From contig CALRHW010000021.1 of the NCBI GenBank assembly GCA_943359555.1, positions 1 to 9,075 of the forward strand: a DNA stretch of 9,075 nucleotides, given 5' to 3'. A program made the translations under genes and the position numbers. Within the stretch, counting starts at the first letter, position 1; every line of letters begins with the position of its first letter. The DNA comes from Parcubacteria group bacterium. GTDB taxonomy: Bacteria; Patescibacteriota; Minisyncoccia; Phycocordibacterales; CALRHW01. Positions 1-6,400 of the stretch are shown piece after piece. Under the pieces are notes generated by a model. It worked only from the letters and a program-made list of their open reading frames with translations, had not been told where the DNA came from and searched no databases.

Positions 1-798
1 GCCTTAAATTTCTCAGGTTATACTATAGCTAAACTCGGCGCAGGTTCTCCTGGTAGAGAATCTGATTTTTACGGCACACGTACCGAAAATGCTGTAAGAA
101 GTTTTCAAAAACAGAACAATCTTGCACAGACTGGAGTAATGGACGCACTCACTGCCGAAGCATTACAAAAACAGGTCGCCCCCATTATTGAAGCGCATAT
201 CGCAGCAATATTGCAGGTCTATACAAACAGATCTGCTTCTGATCAAGTAAAAGAACCTCCTCCCATTCCACCAGACCCACTGATTTGTGAACGAGATTAC
301 ACAAGATATCCTACTGGTCGCGGCACCTCCATTTGTGTCAAAAAAATAGAAACGAACGAGTTAAAAATCTGTTTTTGGGTCGCCTCCGCAGGGAAAAGAG
401 TTTGTTACGAGATGACCATAAACTGTACCCCTGAAGGTATATGTACCTTAACACTTCCCGGTAGTTTATGGGTTTATCCTCATCTAAGATGCACCATAAC
501 ACCTCTTCCTGACGGTGTGTATGACGTGTCATGTTATATTCGACCTGATAGCGGCGATGGTTCTGACGAGTGGAAACGTTTTTTCGAAGGAACTTATCGT
601 TATGAGATATGTACACTTCCTCTCCCCCCTGGACAGATGGGTCCACCATTTACAGGAATGTGCCTTTGTGTTTCAACCACTTCACCAATTCCCGCTAATC
701 CCTCTGATTCCCCTATGTGTCAGCATATACTACAGACCGACCCTTTTTTCCCAATGTTTCCAGGGTTTCCATCGTCTCAACTACAATTATCTGAATGA
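1..798 (+). CDS. Peptidoglycan-binding domain protein with Cys/Pro-rich tail (5' partial)
   Basis: The reading frame is open from the first base, so the gene begins upstream of the window; 265 residues are visible, ending in TGA. Residues about 1-60 look like a PG_binding_1 domain (PF01471): a helical repeat with the pattern G.GSPG.ES.FYGTRTENAVR.FQ, then NNLAQTGVMDA and T.EAL. Such domains anchor envelope proteins to the cell wall. A linker containing PPPIPPDP follows, then a beta-rich region of about 125 residues with Cys spaced fairly regularly (12 in all, including a CLC), and a Pro/Phe-rich end. I do not recognise the C-terminal region; paired Cys would suit a secreted, disulfide-bonded module, but that is inference. 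The upstream part would normally carry the signal peptide and is not seen. The last 30 residues are low complexity and may not be the original C-terminus, since the next gene begins 18 nt later and looks truncated. Function beyond wall binding is unknown. Confidence 0.75.
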   Translation, partial: ALNFSGYTIAKLGAGSPGRESDFYGTRTENAVRSFQKQNNLAQTGVMDALTAEALQKQVAPIIEAHIAAILQVYTNRSASDQVKEPPPIPPDPLICERDYTRYPTGRGTSICVKKIETNELKICFWVASAGKRVCYEMTINCTPEGICTLTLPGSLWVYPHLRCTITPLPDGVYDVSCYIRPDSGDGSDEWKRFFEGTYRYEICTLPLPPGQMGPPFTGMCLCVSTTSPIPANPSDSPMCQHILQTDPFFPMFPGFPSSQLQLSE

Positions 799-816
799 AA
801 TATACTTGGTCGTGGA

Positions 817-1323
817 TTGTTGTGGATGGCACTCATAAGAGCTGATAAGAAAGAACGTATCGATATTTTGATAAAAGATGAAAAACAAGTCTATTTTATT
901 GAACTTAAATATGAACAAGCGCAGATTGATTTCGAAATTGATGGAGAGAAATTTAAACTAAGTTCTCATACTGCACATGATATTGGCTGGTACGATTTCA
1001 TTAAAGATATTAAACGTTTAGAACACTGTGTTGATGATACACCAGGAGCTGTTGGTTATGTTGTAATGCTTACGAATGATAATTTGTATTGGGATAAATC
1101 CACTCGTGGAGTTAATAGTGAAGCCTTCTTTATTCACGAAGGTCGCACACTTAAAAAAGATTTTAAAATGAAATGGCATTTAAAAACAGGAGAGGGGACC
1201 TCAAAAGGGAGAACGGACCCCCACATACTCAATAATGATTATCACATACATTGGCGACCGTACTCTGAGATTTCTGGACCGACCAAGAAAAATACATTTA
1301 AATATCTGCTCTTAAAAGTTTAA
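817..1323 (+). CDS. PD-(D/E)xK nuclease-like protein, possibly N-terminally truncated
   Basis: This 168-residue protein starts at TTG 817; ATG 826, three codons on, is an equally plausible start, and neither has a Shine-Dalgarno. Near its N-terminus it has ERIDILI followed by a strand ending FIELKYE. Asp16 and Glu29-x-Lys31 have the spacing of the metal-binding core of the PD-(D/E)xK nuclease superfamily. Then come a Gly-Glu-Lys-Phe segment and a helical AHDIGWYDFIKDIKRLE, a wording I associate with uncharacterised restriction-nuclease-like proteins that carry 50 or more residues before the catalytic Asp. Here almost nothing precedes it, so the N-terminal part may be lost, leaving a remnant. 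No methyltransferase or other defence partner is visible. The gene is convergent with the ORF6N gene and overlaps its stop by 4 nt. An alternative is a small intact nuclease-fold protein. The fold call rests on the motif alone. Confidence 0.55.
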   Translation: MLWMALIRADKKERIDILIKDEKQVYFIELKYEQAQIDFEIDGEKFKLSSHTAHDIGWYDFIKDIKRLEHCVDDTPGAVGYVVMLTNDNLYWDKSTRGVNSEAFFIHEGRTLKKDFKMKWHLKTGEGTSKGRTDPHILNNDYHIHWRPYSEISGPTKKNTFKYLLLKV

Positions 1324-1844
1324 AACCCAATCTTCCCCTTAGGCTTCTCTTCTTCGGCTATGATTTGCTGAATCGTTTTGAAAATAAGTCTAAATTGCCC
1401 ATCATATTTTTTCTCTAGTTGTTCTATTTTCTCCCGCAACTCTTTATGAGACGACAACATTTGTCGCAACCTTGTGAAAGTTCGCATGATTTGGATGTTT
1501 ACTTGAATTGCGCGGTCGCTATTGAGAATACCAGAGAGCATTGCAATACCTTGCTCCGTAAAAGCGTAAGGAGAATACTTAATATTTTCACCCCTGTTCA
1601 AGGTCGCAATTTGCGACCTTGAAAGTATATCTATCTCTGCTTTATTTAATTTAAACATGAAATCATATGGAAACCTCTTTAAATTTCTTCTGACGGCCTC
1701 GTTTAACCTTTTTACAGATACTCCATAAAGCATTGCCAAATCTCTATCCAGCATAACTTTCTCCTTTCTAATCATATAAATCTTACTTCCTATGTTTTCA
1801 CTGGGAATTACCCCAACTTCGGAAGAATCGTTATTTTTGTCCAT
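1320..1844 (-). CDS. ORF6N (KilA-N type) DNA-binding domain protein
   Basis: This 174-residue protein is full length for the ORF6N family (PF10543), a phage-derived DNA-binding domain also common on bacterial chromosomes. Residues about 16-105 give the family signature: IYMIRKEKVMLDRDLAMLYGV, then KRLNEAVRRNLKRFP.DFMF, then RSQIATLNRG and SPYAFTEQGIAMLSG. Residues about 108-160 are helical (NSDRAIQVNIQIMR, then SSHKELREKIEQLEKKYD) and probably form a coiled coil for dimerisation. A DNA-binding regulatory role is inferred from family; targets are not established. The start is the only ATG before the domain, with no Shine-Dalgarno. The gene is read away from tuf, and the 257-bp divergent spacer holds a large palindrome 50 nt upstream of its start. 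A related palindrome lies within codons 74-83, over the RSQIAT motif. This suggests autoregulation, as inference only. Confidence 0.9.
   Translation of the reverse strand: MDKNNDSSEVGVIPSENIGSKIYMIRKEKVMLDRDLAMLYGVSVKRLNEAVRRNLKRFPYDFMFKLNKAEIDILSRSQIATLNRGENIKYSPYAFTEQGIAMLSGILNSDRAIQVNIQIMRTFTRLRQMLSSHKELREKIEQLEKKYDGQFRLIFKTIQQIIAEEEKPKGKIGF
1597..1623. repeat. Perfect palindrome inside the ORF6N coding sequence
   Basis: Arms TTCAAGGTCGCAA and TTGCGACCTTGAA are exact reverse complements, 13 bp each, separated by one T at 1610. The site spans codons 74-83 of the ORF6N gene and encodes part of the conserved RSQIAT motif, so part of its symmetry could come from the protein sequence. Its central 15 bp, GTCGCAATTTGCGAC, differ from the core of the intergenic palindrome at 1895-1925 at only two symmetric positions. 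Confidence 0.85.
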
Positions 1845-1894
1845 AAGGTAACAAAAGCATACTCGGTATCAATTTTATCTAAAGAAAAGTTAAA

Positions 1895-1925
1895 GTTTTG
1901 CTGTCACAATTTGTGACAGCAAAAC
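1895..1925. promoter_or_regulatory. Intergenic 15+1+15 palindrome, candidate operator
   Basis: Arms GTTTTGCTGTCACAA and TTGTGACAGCAAAAC are perfect reverse complements around a single T at 1910. The site lies between two divergent genes, 50 nt before the ORF6N start and 26 nt before the -35 of the tuf promoter. No T-tract follows on either strand, so it does not look like a terminator. A dimeric DNA-binding protein is the simplest reader, and the adjacent ORF6N protein is the obvious candidate because its own gene carries the same core. That assignment is inference. Confidence 0.6.
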
Positions 1926-1951
1926 GTCATCTCACTTACCCCACGCTTTGC

Positions 1952-1979
1952 TTGACTATTGCACACCGTTTGCTAATAT
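1952..1979 (+). promoter_or_regulatory. Predicted sigma-70 promoter for tuf and the first S10 segment
   Basis: TTGACT (1952-1957), a 16-nt spacer and TAATAT (1974-1979), with an extended -10 TG at 1971-1972. Transcription would begin near 1986, giving a leader of about 115 nt before tuf. The promoter shares TTGACTATT and GCTA(A/T)TATG with the rpsS promoter at 7018-7046, which supports both as ribosomal-protein promoters of this genome. Confidence 0.7.
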
Positions 1980-2026
1980 GAGCGTTATCGCTTTTTGCGT
2001 CGTTTTTGTTTAGTTTTTTGCGCAAG

Positions 2027-2074
2027 CTCGTGCGATTGGTAGTGCGATTTGTGCGCCCGTGCTCTCGTGCGATT
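2027..2074 (+). repeat. GTGCGATT direct repeats in the tuf leader
   Basis: CTCGTGCGATT occurs at 2027-2037 and again at 2064-2074, with a shorter copy GTGCGATT at 2042-2049 and a related GTGCGC at 2051-2056. All lie in the predicted 5' untranslated leader of tuf. GCGCA at 2020-2024 could pair with TGCGC at 2052-2056, so the leader may fold. The last repeat runs into a T6 tract, but no strong stem precedes it. The leader may be regulatory; its reader is unknown. Confidence 0.45.
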
Positions 2075-2101
2075 TTTTATTAAAAATTAATTATAAATAT
2101 T

Positions 2102-3298
2102 ATGGCAGAATTTGATCGATCAAAACCCCATGTAAACGTAGGTACTATCGGACACGTTGATCATGGAAAGACAACACTCACCGCAGCTATTCTTTCAGTG
2201 CTTGCACGACAAGGAAATGGTTACAGTGCAAAAGTAGTGGGAATAGACGGCATTGATAAAGCTCCTGAAGAAAAGGCGCGTGGAATTACTATTGCGCTTT
2301 CTCACAACGAATACGAAACTCCTACTCGTCATTACGCTCACATTGATGCTCCAGGACATGCCGACTACATCAAAAATATGATTACTGGTGCCGCTCAAAT
2401 GGACGGTGCTATTATCGTAGTTGCTGCGACAGACGGCGTAATGCCACAAACTCGTGAGCACGTTCTCCTAGCTCATCAAATCGGTGTGCCAAAAATCGTT
2501 GTTTTCCTAAACAAATGCGATATGGTGCCTGATAAAGAACTCATTGACCTTGTGGAAGAAGAAGTGCGTGAGCTCCTTACAAAAAACGGTTATGACGGCG
2601 CAAATGTTCCTATTGTTCGTGGTTCTGGTTTAAAAGCTCTTGAATCAAAAGACAACGAAGACCCTTACGCAAAAGGAATCCTTGAACTCGCAAATGTTTT
2701 GGATACTTATATCCCAATCCCAGAACGAAATCTAGAAAAACCTTTCCTTATGCCAGTGGAAGACATTTTCTCTATTGAAGGTCGTGGAACAGTGGTTACT
2801 GGAAGAATTGAAAGAGGACGAATCAAAGTGGGTGACGAAGTTGAAGTTATCGGTTTAAAAGCTGCCGCAAAAACAGTTGTGACTGGTATTGAAATGTTCA
2901 ACAAATCTCTACAAGAAGGTATGGCTGGAGATAATGCTGGTATCCTAGTGCGAGGACTTAAAAAAGAAGATATTTCTAGAGGACAAGTGCTTGCAAAGCC
3001 GGGATCAGTGACTCCGCAATCAGAATTTGAAGCAGAGGTTTACATTCTAAAGAAAGAAGAAGGTGGACGACACACACCATTTTTCTCTGGATACAAGCCA
3101 CAGTTTTACATCCGAACAACAGACGTTACAGGAGATGTGACTCTAAAAGAGGGAGTAGAAATGGTTATGCCTGGAGATACAGTAACTTTCAAAGTAAAAC
3201 TTGTTGCGCCTATCGCTCTTGAAGAAAAACAAAACTTTGCTATTAGAGAAGGAGGTAAGACTGTTGGTGCAGGAGTTGTTACAAAAATAGTTGCGTAA
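2102..3298 (+). CDS. tuf: Elongation factor Tu
   Basis: EF-Tu is the GTPase that delivers aminoacyl-tRNA to the ribosomal A site in the cytoplasm. The 398-residue length is normal for the family. All G motifs are visible: P-loop GHVDHGKT at 17-24, switch I RGITI at 60-64, DAPGH at 82-86 with the catalytic His, and NKCD at 137-140. The G5 element reads SGLK at 175-178 where the usual form is SALK. Domain 2 starts near residue 213 (KPFLMPVEDIFSIEGRGTVVTGR), and domain 3 includes GRHTPFFSGYKPQFYIRTTDVTG and ends VGAGVVTKIVA. The start is fixed by the standard N-terminus (DRSKPHVNVGTIGH). No Shine-Dalgarno precedes the ATG; the 30 bases before it are almost all A and T. rpsJ follows 33 nt later with no terminator, so tuf leads the S10 transcription unit. 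The rpsL, rpsG and fusA genes often found upstream are absent here. Confidence 0.99.
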   Translation: MAEFDRSKPHVNVGTIGHVDHGKTTLTAAILSVLARQGNGYSAKVVGIDGIDKAPEEKARGITIALSHNEYETPTRHYAHIDAPGHADYIKNMITGAAQMDGAIIVVAATDGVMPQTREHVLLAHQIGVPKIVVFLNKCDMVPDKELIDLVEEEVRELLTKNGYDGANVPIVRGSGLKALESKDNEDPYAKGILELANVLDTYIPIPERNLEKPFLMPVEDIFSIEGRGTVVTGRIERGRIKVGDEVEVIGLKAAAKTVVTGIEMFNKSLQEGMAGDNAGILVRGLKKEDISRGQVLAKPGSVTPQSEFEAEVYILKKEEGGRHTPFFSGYKPQFYIRTTDVTGDVTLKEGVEMVMPGDTVTFKVKLVAPIALEEKQNFAIREGGKTVGAGVVTKIVA

Positions 3299-3331
3299 TC
3301 TCGCAAAAATCTAGCACATTAAAAAAGTAAA

Positions 3332-3706
3332 ATGGCCAAAGCATCAGCAACAAAAAAAGCTCCGAAAGTAAAGAAAGTAAAAGCTGAAAAAGGAGATGTA
3401 GTACAAAAGCTACGTATTCGTGTTCAAGCTTATGAATACAAAGTGCTAGATCTTTCTGTAAAACAGATCATTGATACTGCTATTAGATATGATGCAAAAG
3501 TACTAGGTCCTATTCCTCTTCCGACTGAAATAAAAAAATACACTGTCAATCGCGCGGCTTTCGTTTACAAAAATTCTCGTGAGCAGTTTGAAATGAGAAT
3601 TCACAAAAGACTCATTGATATTTTAAACCCAAGTCCAAAGATTATTGAATCTTTAACCAACTTGAGTTTACCTTCAGGAGTAAACATTGACGTAAAGATT
3701 ATGTAA
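3332..3706 (+). CDS. rpsJ: 30S ribosomal protein S10 (NusE) with Lys-rich N-terminal extension
   Basis: S10 belongs to the head of the small subunit and, as NusE, also joins transcription antitermination complexes. The family core runs from about residue 26 (KLRIRVQAYEYKVLD) through LGPIPLPTEIKKYTVNR, the REQFEMRIHKRLIDI block and the terminal SGVNIDVKIM. The protein has 124 residues against about 102-105 for typical S10. The excess is an N-terminal stretch of about 20 residues rich in Lys and Ala, which may be a lineage-specific rRNA-binding tail. The first in-frame ATG is used; the next Met lies far inside the core, so the extension seems genuine. No Shine-Dalgarno is present upstream. It is co-transcribed with tuf and rplC. 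Confidence 0.97.
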   Translation: MAKASATKKAPKVKKVKAEKGDVVQKLRIRVQAYEYKVLDLSVKQIIDTAIRYDAKVLGPIPLPTEIKKYTVNRAAFVYKNSREQFEMRIHKRLIDILNPSPKIIESLTNLSLPSGVNIDVKIM

Positions 3707-3716
3707 TGTAATATGG

Positions 3717-3751
3717 GGCTTCAATAGGCAGGTGAAAGCCTGCCTTGAGCC
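3717..3751 (+). promoter_or_regulatory. Intergenic hairpin between rpsJ and rplC
   Basis: AGGCAGG (3726-3732) pairs with CCTGCCT (3739-3745) around a 6-nt loop. An outer arm GGC-TCAA pairs with TTGAGCC at 3745-3751, with small bulges. No T-tract follows, so it is not an intrinsic terminator. It ends 9 nt before the rplC ATG, where it could influence translation initiation or RNA processing. Confidence 0.6.
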
Positions 3752-3760
3752 TTAATATAT

Positions 3761-4375
3761 ATGAAATTCATTCTCGGCAAAAAAGTAAATATGTCACAAA
3801 TCTTCAACGCTAAAGGCGAGGTTGTTCCTGTGACTGTGCTTGATGCTGGACCAGTGGTGGTCACTCAGATAAAAGATGCTCAAAAAGACGGCTACAAGGC
3901 TGTGCAGGTTGGCTTTGGTGCTCGGAAAGAAAAGAACATAAACAAAGCTCAAAAAGGCCACTTCAAGACTCTAGGCAATTTTGCTCACGTAAAAGAATTT
4001 CGCACAAAAACAGAAGACATCACTCTAAAAGTCGGCGACAAAATTGACGCGAGCACTTTTTCTATCGGCGACAAAATCGTGGTCTCTTCTATTTCAAAAG
4101 GAAAAGGTTTTCAAGGTGTTGTAAAGCGTCACGGTTTTGCGGGAGGACCACGAAGTCACGGACAAAAACATTCTGAAAGAGAGCCGGGATCTATTGGAGG
4201 TGGTCTGCGAAACAAAGTGCCAAAAAATATGCGTATGGCCGGAAGAATGGGAAGTGATCGTATTACTTCAAAAAATGTGCAAATCATTGACATTGATGTT
4301 ACAAACAATCAAATCCTTATTGGCGGAGCGATTGCTGGAAAAAGAGGCACGCTTGTAGAAGTGAGAGGAATGTAA
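3761..4375 (+). CDS. rplC: 50S ribosomal protein L3
   Basis: L3 binds 23S rRNA early in large-subunit assembly and reaches the peptidyl-transferase centre. The 204-residue length is close to the usual 205-210. Visible family blocks are the N-terminal KFILGKKVNMSQIF, the VTVLDAGPVVVTQIK strand pair, KGYKAVQVGFG-type sequence at about 43-53, the loop SKGKGFQGVVKRHGFAGGPRSHG at about 112-134, PGSIGGG at 142-148 and MAGRMGSDRIT near 159. The long central loop that reaches the catalytic centre is intact. The spacer from rpsJ is 54 nt and contains a hairpin. No Shine-Dalgarno is present; the bases before the ATG are TTAATATAT. It is followed by a GC-rich hairpin before rplD. Confidence 0.98.
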   Translation: MKFILGKKVNMSQIFNAKGEVVPVTVLDAGPVVVTQIKDAQKDGYKAVQVGFGARKEKNINKAQKGHFKTLGNFAHVKEFRTKTEDITLKVGDKIDASTFSIGDKIVVSSISKGKGFQGVVKRHGFAGGPRSHGQKHSEREPGSIGGGLRNKVPKNMRMAGRMGSDRITSKNVQIIDIDVTNNQILIGGAIAGKRGTLVEVRGM

Positions 4376-4380
4376 AAACG

Positions 4381-4403
4381 GCGCGCGAGTGTAACTCGCG
4401 CGC
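4381..4403. promoter_or_regulatory. GC-rich hairpin between rplC and rplD
   Basis: GCGCGCGAG (4381-4389) pairs perfectly with CTCGCGCGC (4395-4403) around the loop TGTAA, a 9-bp almost all G/C stem in AT-rich surroundings. On the sense strand no T-tract follows, so rplD should still be transcribed. On the opposite strand the stem is followed by CGTTTTTAC, which has the form of an intrinsic terminator for antisense transcripts. It lies 6 nt after the rplC stop. Confidence 0.65.
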
Positions 4404-4431
4404 ACCCCACAAAAAATTTATTTAAATTAAA

Positions 4432-5187
4432 ATGGAATCAAAAGTATACAATCAAAAAGGCAAAGAAACAGGAAGCATAAAACTTCCGGAGAAGCTTTTT
4501 GGTTTGAAATGGAATTCTGACCTCGTACATCAGGTTGTGACTTCAATGCGTTCTTCAGCTCGTAGCGCTATCGCACACACAAAAATGCGAGGTGATGTGC
4601 GTGGAGGAGGAAAAAAGCCTTGGCAACAAAAAGGTACAGGTCAGGCACGACACGGCTCTATTCGTTCACCACTTTGGGTTGGTGGAGGTGTCACTCATGG
4701 TCCTAGAAGCGACAAAAACTTTGACCGAAAGGTAAATAAAAAGATGAAAAACAAGGCGCTTTTTACTATCCTTTCTCGTAAATTTAAAGACGGCGAAGTG
4801 CTTTTTATAGATTCACTTTCCTTTACCGCACCAAAGACAAAAGAAGCAAAAGAAGTCCTTATCGCTATCGGAAAAATAGAAGGTTATGAGGCATTTTCAA
4901 AGAAAAAAGTAAATACAGCTTGTATCGCTTTGAGTAAAAAAGATTCTGCGACAGAAAAAAGTTTTAGTAATTTTTCAAATATTGAAATCAGTGAAGCAAG
5001 AAATATAAACCCACTTACTCTTGTAAACTCAAAATATATTGTAATAGTTGATCCAGATGTTTCTCTTGGCGCGATTGCTCGTACATCTGAAGTAAAAGAA
5101 GCAAGAGAAAAAGCAACAAAAATTCCGAGACCCGCAAAAGTTGCAAAGACAAAAAAAGTAAAGACAACAAAAACTGCAAAAAAATAA
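4432..5187 (+). CDS. rplD: 50S ribosomal protein L4 with basic C-terminal tail
   Basis: L4 lines part of the nascent-peptide exit tunnel; in some bacteria it also represses its own operon. The tunnel-reaching loop is clear at about residues 53-91: RGGGKKPWQQKGTGQARHG, then SIRSPLWVGGGVTHGPR. The globular part follows (KVNKKMKNKALFTILSRKF, VLFIDSL, and the final KYIVIVD near 201-207). The protein has 251 residues against about 200-210 for typical L4. The extra is a tail from about residue 225 made largely of Lys, Ala and Thr. A spacer of 56 nt precedes it, AT-rich with no Shine-Dalgarno. rplW begins one base after the stop, which favours coupled translation. Whether autogenous control exists here cannot be read from the sequence. 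Confidence 0.98.
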   Translation: MESKVYNQKGKETGSIKLPEKLFGLKWNSDLVHQVVTSMRSSARSAIAHTKMRGDVRGGGKKPWQQKGTGQARHGSIRSPLWVGGGVTHGPRSDKNFDRKVNKKMKNKALFTILSRKFKDGEVLFIDSLSFTAPKTKEAKEVLIAIGKIEGYEAFSKKKVNTACIALSKKDSATEKSFSNFSNIEISEARNINPLTLVNSKYIVIVDPDVSLGAIARTSEVKEAREKATKIPRPAKVAKTKKVKTTKTAKK

Positions 5188-5188
5188 T

Positions 5189-5467
5189 ATGAAAAATCCT
5201 ACCACAATACTTCTTAGACCAAGAATTACAGAAAAAGCTTCAGTAAAAAACGAACAAAGCGTCTACGTTTTTGAAATTAGCCAAAAAGCAAACAAAAAAG
5301 ATGTCGCAAACGCAATTTTTGAAAACTACAAAGTGCATCCAATAAGTGTAAATATTGCCACAACTCCAGCAAAGGCAGTTTTTATCCGTGGAAAAGTGGG
5401 GAAAAAAGCTGCGATAAAAAAAGCCTACGTTTACTTAAAAGTAGGAGATAAAATTGAAATAATTTAA
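5189..5467 (+). CDS. rplW: 50S ribosomal protein L23
   Basis: L23 sits at the tunnel exit and is the docking site for trigger factor and the signal recognition particle. At 92 residues it is a normal short bacterial form. Family features are the start LLRPRITEKAS at 8-18, YVFEISQKANKKDVANAI at 26-43, the KVHPISVNI strand and the C-terminal KKAYVYLKVGDKIEII. The ATG is one base after the rplD stop and has no Shine-Dalgarno, so ribosomes probably arrive by reinitiation from rplD. rplB follows after a 21-nt spacer. Confidence 0.97.
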   Translation: MKNPTTILLRPRITEKASVKNEQSVYVFEISQKANKKDVANAIFENYKVHPISVNIATTPAKAVFIRGKVGKKAAIKKAYVYLKVGDKIEII

Positions 5468-5488
5468 AAAACCACCACAAAAATTACC

Positions 5489-6328
5489 ATGAAACGATAT
5501 AAACCAACATCACCATCTCGTCGCGGACTTACTGGCATTTCATACAGTACGGTGCTTACCGCAAGTCAGCCAGAAAAATCCCTCACTCACGGATTTACTC
5601 GAGCTGTCGGACGAAACAATCGTGGACGCATCACTACTCGTCATAAAGGTGGAGGGCACAAACGTCTTTTTCGTGAAATTGATTTTAGATACGAAAAAAT
5701 AAATATTCCTTACACAGTAAAAACCATTGAATACGATCCAAACCGTTCAGGTTTTATCGGTCTTGTTTTTTATAAAGATGGAGAAAAAAGATATATTCTT
5801 TTGCCAAAAAGTGTCCAAGTGGGCGACGTACTCATTACTTCAGAAACCGCAGAAGTAAAGCCTGGTAACAGAATGATACTTCGCAATGTCACTGTTGGTA
5901 CATTTGTATACAATGTAGAAATAAAACCTCTCGGTGGAGCAAAGATAGCACGTGGCGCTGGTAATTTTGCAGAAATAGTCGCAAAAGACGGCGGATATGT
6001 AGACGTGAAATTGCCGTCTACTGAAGTGCGAAAAGTTTCAGAAAATGCGTGGGCAACTGTCGGTGAAGTTTCAAACGATGAAAATAGACTAGTAAATATC
6101 GGAAAGGCTGGACGTAGTAGATGGCTTGGTATTCGTCCTACTGTCCGAGGTACTGCCATGAACCCTGTGGATCATCCGTACGGTGGAGGAGAAGGACGCA
6201 GTGGACGAGGAACACGACGCGCAAAGAGTCGTTGGGGCAAGCCTACTGGAAAAGGACAGAAGTCACGAACTCCAAAGAAATACTCAAACAGATTGATAGT
6301 GAGTCGCAGAAAAGTGGGGAAGAAATAA
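5489..6328 (+). CDS. rplB: 50S ribosomal protein L2
   Basis: L2 is a primary 23S rRNA binder needed for subunit joining and peptidyl-transferase activity. The 279-residue length is normal. The N-terminal KRYKPTSPSRRGLTG, GRITTRHKGGGHKRLFREIDF at about 46-66, IEYDPNRSGFIGLV, the GNRMILRNV strand near 126 and the C-terminal NPVDHPYGGGEGR are all present. His229, matching the conserved E. coli His229 by position, is kept; the following HPH of many homologues is HPY here. The basic C-terminal tail (SRWGKPTGKGQKSRTPKK) is typical. No Shine-Dalgarno precedes the ATG. Unlike the usual S10 operon, the gene is followed at once by an intrinsic terminator and a foreign-looking cassette before rpsS. Confidence 0.99.
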   Translation: MKRYKPTSPSRRGLTGISYSTVLTASQPEKSLTHGFTRAVGRNNRGRITTRHKGGGHKRLFREIDFRYEKINIPYTVKTIEYDPNRSGFIGLVFYKDGEKRYILLPKSVQVGDVLITSETAEVKPGNRMILRNVTVGTFVYNVEIKPLGGAKIARGAGNFAEIVAKDGGYVDVKLPSTEVRKVSENAWATVGEVSNDENRLVNIGKAGRSRWLGIRPTVRGTAMNPVDHPYGGGEGRSGRGTRRAKSRWGKPTGKGQKSRTPKKYSNRLIVSRRKVGKK

Positions 6329-6340
6329 CCCAAATAAATA

Positions 6341-6366
6341 AAAAGACCAGCGAGAGCTGGTTTTTT
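6341..6366 (+). terminator. Intrinsic terminator after rplB
   Basis: ACCAGC (6346-6351) pairs with GCTGGT (6356-6361) around GAGA, followed by a run of T to 6366. An A-run before the stem adds A-T pairs and could let it work on both strands. It begins 12 nt after the rplB stop, so it would end the tuf-rplB transcript. Confidence 0.85.
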
Positions 6367-6400
6367 GATGGCGAAACACTTTTTGAACGATAACAGCAGG

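Noticed and set aside
1..1323. Single long gene if TGA at 796-798 were read as an amino acid
   Set aside because: The two frames are in phase, but a wall-binding protein fused to a nuclease core makes little sense. TGA also ends the gene at 6915 just before a strong terminator, and no ribosomal gene here contains an in-frame TGA, so the standard code fits better.
1895..1925. Intergenic palindrome as a transcription terminator
   Set aside because: No T-tract follows on either strand and it lies between two divergent gene starts, where no transcript needs to end.
1978..2013. Eleven-codon frame in the tuf leader (ATG at 1978)
   Set aside because: Its ATG overlaps the predicted -10 and would lie upstream of the transcript start near 1986.
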